Shown: positions 52,252 to 56,207 of the stretch, piece after piece
Position numbering within the stretch: the first letter of the stretch is position 1
Layout: each line of letters opens with the position of its first letter
Source of the DNA: Chlamydiota bacterium
Lineage (GTDB): Bacteria; Chlamydiota; Chlamydiia; Chlamydiales; SM23-39
Reading direction: 5' to 3'
Length of the DNA: 56,207 bases
Assembly: GCA_027451825.1 (NCBI GenBank)
Contig: DAIDHZ010000010.1
Coordinates: 1-56,207 of the forward strand
The notes under the pieces: model-generated
Told to the model about the DNA's origin: nothing
What the model saw: only the letters and a program-made list of their open reading frames with translations
The model's database searches: none
Made by a program: the position numbers and the translations under genes

Positions 52252-55200
52252 GCTTTCTTAAGTTGAATCTTTGTTTCTTCTCCATTGAGATCCCAAAGCG
52301 TTCCTTCTTCACAATCCTTGAAAATGGTCTCGATGGCAAGCACTTCTCCTTGAATGAAAGATTCGTATTTCAAGAAGCATTTTTTTACTTTCTCTGTCGT
52401 TTGCATCGTGATGCGAATCCGATCGGTGACCTCAAAGTCCATTTCTTTTCGCATGGTGTTGATTTTATTGATCATTTCACGAGCAAGACCCTCTTCAAGA
52501 AGCTCTTCATTGAGTTCGAGATCAAGAGCGATTGTCAAATCTCCTAGGTTATCTGCAGCAAGTCCTTCTTTCACTTTTCTTTCGATTTGCATGTCAGATG
52601 GTTCTAGATGGATTGTTTGATTTTCGACTTGAATGGAGAGAGGATTTCCTTTCATCAAAGTTTGGATTTGAGTGCGGCCAAGAGATAAAAGCTCTTTTTG
52701 TACAGCTGGCATGAGTTTGCCGATTTTTTTTCCTAAAACAGGAAAATTGGGTTTGATCAACCATTGTACAAATTGTGTTTCATCTGTATGAAATTCGATT
52801 TCTTTGACATTGAGCTCTTCTTGGATGAGATGTGTTTGTTTTTTTAAAGCAGCAAGAGTTTCTTCATTCGAAGAAATGATGTGCGCTTTTTGAAGAGGCT
52901 GTCTTACTTTGACTTTATATTCCTTTCTTAAGGAGTGGCCTAAGGTGACTGCCATTTGAGCGCTTTCGACTTCTTTTTCTAGCTCGAGGTTTCTTTGATT
53001 CATTTGGTATTTTGGAAAGGAGCAAAGATGAACAGATTCTGTCATTTCTTCTGTTTTTAATTCTTGATAGATTGCTTCGCTTAAGAAGGGGATAAAAGGA
53101 GCTATCACTTGAACGATTTGAAGAAGAGCATGATAGAGTGTTGCAAAGGCTTCTCTTCGATCGGGGGTGTCGGCATCTTGCCAAAAACGGCCGCGAGATC
53201 TTCGAATATACCAATTTGTGAGCTGATCGATGGTTTGAATCATTGGAGGGATGGCTTGATTGAGCTCATAAGCATCCATTGCTTTTTCGACATCATGAAT
53301 GAGTTTTTGTGTGATGGAAAGAAGCCACTTGTCGATGAGTGCTTTAGGCTCTTTCTCTTTTTGGGGCTTCCAAGTGTAGATTTTTGCATAAGTAGATAAG
53401 AAAACAAACGAGTTCCAAAGAGGGATGAGAGCTTGTCTTAAAATATGTTCAACCCCTTTCTCAGAAAAGCGTAAATCTTCTGCTCGAACTGCCGGACTAT
53501 TTAACATGTAAAGACGGACGGCGTCTGCCCCGAATTTACGAATGACTTCTTCAGGATCAGGGTAGTTTTTGAGTCTTTTCGACATTTTGTTGCCGTCTTC
53601 AGCTAAAATAATTCCGTTGACAACGACATTTTTAAAAGCAGGTTTTTTGAAAAGAGCGGAAGAAAGAACAGTGAGTGTATAAAACCATCCTCTGGTTTGA
53701 TCAATCCCCTCTGCAATGAAATCGGCAGGGAAGGAATCTTCGAATGTTTTTTTATTTTCAAAAGGATAATGGTTTTGTGCATAGGGCATTGATCCCGATT
53801 CAAACCAACAGTCAAAAACTTCCGGAATGCGGTGATACGTTGAACCCTCTTTTGTGAATGTGAGATGATCGATGTGATGACGGTGCAAATCGGTGATTTT
53901 TGTCTTTGTGAGCTCTTCTAGCTCTTTGATGCTTCCAACAACATGAAGATCGCCTTTTTCATTTCTCCAGATAGGGATGGGAGTTCCCCAATAACGATTG
54001 CGGCTGATGGCCCAATCTCTTGCATTTTCAAGCCATTTTCCGAATCTTCCTTCTTTAATATGATGAGGTACCCAATTGATTTCTTGGTTTGATGCTAAAA
54101 GATCTTCTTTGATTTTCTCTACTTGAACAAACCAAGTGCGAACGGCTTTATAAATGAGGGGAGTATCGGATCTCCAGCAAAATGGATATCTGTGATGGAT
54201 CGTTGCTTGATGGAAAAGAGAGCCATTTTTTTTGAGTTCTCGGATGATTTCCTTATCTGCATCTTTGACAAGACTTCCTGCATAGGGAGGAACTTCTTTT
54301 GTAAATTTACCATTGTTATCGACAGGGCAGACAGGATCGATATTTTCTCTTTTACAAGCAAAAAAATCCATCTCTCCAAAAGCTGGAGCAGAATGAACAA
54401 TTCCGGTTCCATCTTCAATGGAGACGGCCTCTTCTAAAATCACACGAAAAGCACCTTCTTTTTCTCTTTCTTTAAAGAAAGGAAATAAAGGGATATATCG
54501 AACACCATTCAGCTCGCTGCCGGGAAATTCTTCGACAATCTCGACTTCTTCTTTGAAAATGGCAGGGATGCGGGCTTTTGCAAGAATATAAAATTGATTG
54601 CTTTTTGGATCTTTGACTTTGGCATATATGTGATTGGGCCCTACCATGAGTGCTAAATTGGAGGGGAGTGTCCAAGGAGTTGTCGTCCATGCAAGAAAAT
54701 AGGTCTCTTTTTCTTCTTTGAGTTTGAAAGCAATGGTCACTGATGGATCATCGACTTCTTTATAGTTTAAATTGGCTTCAAAATTTGAAAGAGGGGTGCC
54801 CAATTTCATGGAAAAAGGCATCACTTTGAATCCTTCATAAACAAGACCTCGTTTGAAAAGTTCATGAAATGCCCACCAAACGCTTTCCATGAAATCTAGA
54901 TCCATCGTTTTGTAAGTGTGAGTAAAATCAACCCATCTGCCAATTCGATCGACTGTTTTTTTCCATTCTGAGGTGTATCGAAGAACGATGCTTCTACATT
55001 CTTCATTGAAATTGGCAATCCCAAATTCCTCAATTGCAGAGGCTCCGGATAATTCTTTTGCTTTTTCAATTTCATTTTCGACAGGAAGACCATGACAGTC
55101 CCATCCAAATCTTCGAGGCGAATAAAACCCTTTCATGGTTTTGTAGCGAGGAACCACGTCTTTAATAGTACCGGCAAGTAAGTGTCCATAGTGGGGAAGT

Positions 55201-55352
55201 CCTGTTGCAAAAGGAGGTCCGTCATAGAAAGAGAAAATAGGACATCCTTTTCTTTGATCGACCGATTTTTGAAAGATATTTTTGAGTTTCCAAAATTGAA
55301 GGACTTTTTCTTCTCGATTTGGAAAACTTTCTCCTGAGTCAAACTGAAACAC
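52248..55352 (-). CDS. ileS: isoleucyl-tRNA synthetase (eukaryote-like type)
   Basis: 1034 residues, the size of chlamydial IleRS. HIGH-type motif HYGH at 54-57 within PPFATGLPHYGHLLAG, GWDCHGLPVE, the editing domain (TTPWTLPSNLALMVGP; GTGIVHSAPAFGEMD), SGSMPYAQNHYP and the KMSKS motif KMSKR at 589-593. C-terminal anticodon and tail domains (WYIRRSRGRFWQ; LSLGRTQI) are intact. The sequence style is the eukaryote-like class usually insensitive to mupirocin. The GTG at 55352 is taken as start because GGTGGGA precedes it; an ATG at 55363 is in another frame. Confidence 0.95.
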   Translation of the reverse strand: MFQFDSGESFPNREEKVLQFWKLKNIFQKSVDQRKGCPIFSFYDGPPFATGLPHYGHLLAGTIKDVVPRYKTMKGFYSPRRFGWDCHGLPVENEIEKAKELSGASAIEEFGIANFNEECRSIVLRYTSEWKKTVDRIGRWVDFTHTYKTMDLDFMESVWWAFHELFKRGLVYEGFKVMPFSMKLGTPLSNFEANLNYKEVDDPSVTIAFKLKEEKETYFLAWTTTPWTLPSNLALMVGPNHIYAKVKDPKSNQFYILAKARIPAIFKEEVEIVEEFPGSELNGVRYIPLFPFFKEREKEGAFRVILEEAVSIEDGTGIVHSAPAFGEMDFFACKRENIDPVCPVDNNGKFTKEVPPYAGSLVKDADKEIIRELKKNGSLFHQATIHHRYPFCWRSDTPLIYKAVRTWFVQVEKIKEDLLASNQEINWVPHHIKEGRFGKWLENARDWAISRNRYWGTPIPIWRNEKGDLHVVGSIKELEELTKTKITDLHRHHIDHLTFTKEGSTYHRIPEVFDCWFESGSMPYAQNHYPFENKKTFEDSFPADFIAEGIDQTRGWFYTLTVLSSALFKKPAFKNVVVNGIILAEDGNKMSKRLKNYPDPEEVIRKFGADAVRLYMLNSPAVRAEDLRFSEKGVEHILRQALIPLWNSFVFLSTYAKIYTWKPQKEKEPKALIDKWLLSITQKLIHDVEKAMDAYELNQAIPPMIQTIDQLTNWYIRRSRGRFWQDADTPDRREAFATLYHALLQIVQVIAPFIPFLSEAIYQELKTEEMTESVHLCSFPKYQMNQRNLELEKEVESAQMAVTLGHSLRKEYKVKVRQPLQKAHIISSNEETLAALKKQTHLIQEELNVKEIEFHTDETQFVQWLIKPNFPVLGKKIGKLMPAVQKELLSLGRTQIQTLMKGNPLSIQVENQTIHLEPSDMQIERKVKEGLAADNLGDLTIALDLELNEELLEEGLAREMINKINTMRKEMDFEVTDRIRITMQTTEKVKKCFLKYESFIQGEVLAIETIFKDCEEGTLWDLNGEETKIQLKKA

Positions 55353-55466
55353 GATCCCACCATAAGTTAAGGAAAGGATTATAACGAAAGTGTTTTGTTT
55401 TTGTCGCTTTTTAGATGTAAGTTGTTAAATATTAGTGTATTGCGTAATTCGCTTAGAATAAGTGAG

Positions 55467-55496
55467 TTGGAAATAAATTCTAAATTCTGCTATACT
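55467..55496 (+). promoter_or_regulatory. putative promoter of the tmRNA gene
   Basis: TTGGAA (55467-55472), 18-base spacer, TATACT (55491-55496), about 60 bases ahead of the mature tmRNA 5' end. The intervening leader carries a hairpin. Confidence 0.5.
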
Positions 55497-55523
55497 GAAG
55501 GAGTAAGCTTATGTGCTTGAAGT

Positions 55524-55562
55524 CCCCGCAAGGGATATGAACGATTGATAGATCTTGCGGGG
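55524..55562 (+). other. 5' leader hairpin that includes the first bases of tmRNA
   Basis: CCCCGCAAG (55524-55532) can pair with CTTGCGGGG (55554-55562), whose last four G belong to the tmRNA acceptor stem. In the precursor this would compete with pairing to the 3' CACCTCC until RNase P or another nuclease removes the leader. Confidence 0.5.
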
Positions 55563-55928
55563 GTGTCAAGGTTTCGACTTGGAAACAAAGCATGGGTGGC
55601 ATGTAGAGGACAATCGTTGGCCTCTTAAAATATTCGATTAAATAAGAAACGACGAATCTAACGATTTGCTCGCTGCTGCTTAAAACTTAACAGTTTTAGT
55701 GGTCCGGTGACCTAAGATCTGACCGAGAGTCTTAGAGCATCACCGTCATACATCTTGGTGTGAACTTCATGGTCCTGGATAACTTGAGTGAAGTTTCGAG
55801 ATAAAGGCTGTCTCTTTGGTCTAGAGCGTGGCGTCTTTCGGCAAGATCAAAGTATTTATAAGGCGATAAGCATGTAGTCATTGATGTAGCGTTTGCTAAG
55901 GACGAGAGTTCGATTCTCTCCACCTCCA
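55559..55928 (+). ncRNA. ssrA: transfer-messenger RNA
   Basis: 370 nt, one-piece tmRNA. The 5' end GGGGGTGTCAAGGTTTCGAC and the 3' TPsiC arm GAGAGTTCGATTCTCTCC are diagnostic. Acceptor stem GGGGGTG pairs with CACCTCC (one G-U), followed by discriminator A; CCA is not encoded. The tag frame ends GAC GAA TCT AAC GAT TTG CTC then GCT GCT GCT TAA (stop 55681-55683), giving N-D-E-S-N-D-L-L-A-A-A with the hydrophobic/alanine end recognised by ClpXP. By alignment to the E. coli GCA-AAC-GAC-GAA start, the resume codon would be AGA at 55645-55647. Four pseudoknots are expected but were not traced. Confidence 0.93.
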
Positions 55929-55934
55929 AAATGA

Positions 55935-55972
55935 AAAGGCTCGGGATTTAACTTCCCAAGCCTTTCTTTTTT
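55935..55972 (+). terminator. rho-independent terminator after tmRNA
   Basis: AAAGGCTCGGGA and TCCCAAGCCTTT form a 12-bp stem with one C-A mismatch and a 7-base loop, followed by a T-rich run (CTTTTTT). It sits seven bases after the mature tmRNA end. Confidence 0.75.
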
Positions 55973-56085
55973 ATAGATATACGATTAGGATTTCGAATCC
56001 GAAAATCGCCTCATTTCAGGTTCATTTACGCAAATTTTACGCACTAAACCAGACAAAATGGGGAGAAATTTGCATTGACATTGCA

Positions 56086-56207
56086 CTATTTACCTTTGCT
56101 TTGTAGATATCCGTTTATAACTTCACACATGTAAGCGTCTAAAGAACCCATCTTTTTCGATTTTTTAAAATAGAGCATTCTTTTGGTTTTTATTAAAGGA
56201 GAGTTCT
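56086..56207 (-). CDS. possible 3' end of a gene cut by the right edge
   Basis: On the minus strand a frame is open from the window edge to a TAG at 56086-56088, reading in part RMLYFKKSKKMGSLDAYMC and then EVINGYLQSKGK. It could also start at an internal ATG as a 30-residue peptide. No family is recognised. Its place beside a tmRNA 3' end, a frequent integration site, makes an integrase or island gene conceivable but unproven. Positions 55973-56085 hold a GGATTTCGAATCC palindrome and a repeated TTTACGCA, nothing else. Confidence 0.25.
   Translation of the reverse strand, partial: NSPLIKTKRMLYFKKSKKMGSLDAYMCEVINGYLQSKGK

Overview
The window looks like a chromosome segment from a member of the Chlamydiota outside the genus Chlamydia (an environmental or amoeba-associated lineage; genus not determinable here). 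Supporting signs are the large chlamydial-type signal peptidase I, the eukaryote-like isoleucyl-tRNA synthetase, a PIN-PhoH protein, an SH3-domain protein like the chlamydial adhesin Ctad1, a DUF818/CHLPS hydrolase, a short RodZ-like protein without periplasmic domain, a Pkn1-like kinase/FGE fusion, and a ybeY neighbourhood holding two tiny basic proteins. Base composition is AT-rich. Identifications rest on motif recognition by eye; no searches were run.

Layout. 1-358: gene edge and hairpin. 359-3716 (-): three envelope/secretion-type genes (two glycosyltransferase-like, one double methyltransferase), each with an N-terminal signal or anchor. 3812-10345 (-): a tightly overlapping polysaccharide operon: Wzm/Wzt-type ABC exporter, GT4 glycosyltransferase, Gmd and Fcl (GDP-fucose synthesis) and a large glycosyltransferase. 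10457-13781: gatB and gatA on (-), separated by a small (+) gene and lacking gatC. 13854-15108: a secreted FkbM-like protein and a small GRDP-like protein. 15356-20585 (-): a compact NHLP/NHLM-type RiPP export system: leader peptide, two ABC transporters (one with a C39 peptidase) and a HlyD-like protein, behind a HEAT-repeat gene. 22408-24315: DUF3604 protein. 24316-25292: a repeat island with a giant inverted repeat. 25293-29543 (-): CorC, YbeY, two small basic proteins, HolC, two DUF502 proteins and Hsp20. 29629-36319: alcohol dehydrogenase, frameshifted DUF818 hydrolase, DUF2147, a hypothetical exported protein, OppA, a small membrane protein, and an MFS carrier. 36464-39068: a 719-residue orphan plus the RodZ-like protein. 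39069-39841: a second repeat island. 39842-43691 (+): Pkn1-like kinase, PssA and RmuC with ATGA couplings. 43722-47348 (-): orphan, DUF455, SH3 adhesin-like and SWIM-like genes. 47566-50908 (+): PhoH2 and LepB. 50998-52251 (+): Fic protein; 52248-55352 (-): IleRS; 55559-55928 (+): tmRNA.

The two most interesting signals are (i) the RiPP/bacteriocin-type leader and exporter in a chlamydial genome, with a 9-residue putative core containing two cysteines and no visible modifying enzyme, and (ii) a 160-bp nested palindromic element present once between genes (15171-15330) and once inserted in frame in the Fic gene (51952-52111), where it adds about 54 codons between the Fic domain and its winged helix, much like Rickettsia palindromic elements. 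Several other repeat families (a ~290-bp element in three copies, a 175-bp MITE with a 9-10 bp target duplication, a compound hairpin repeat) fill the only long gene-free stretches.
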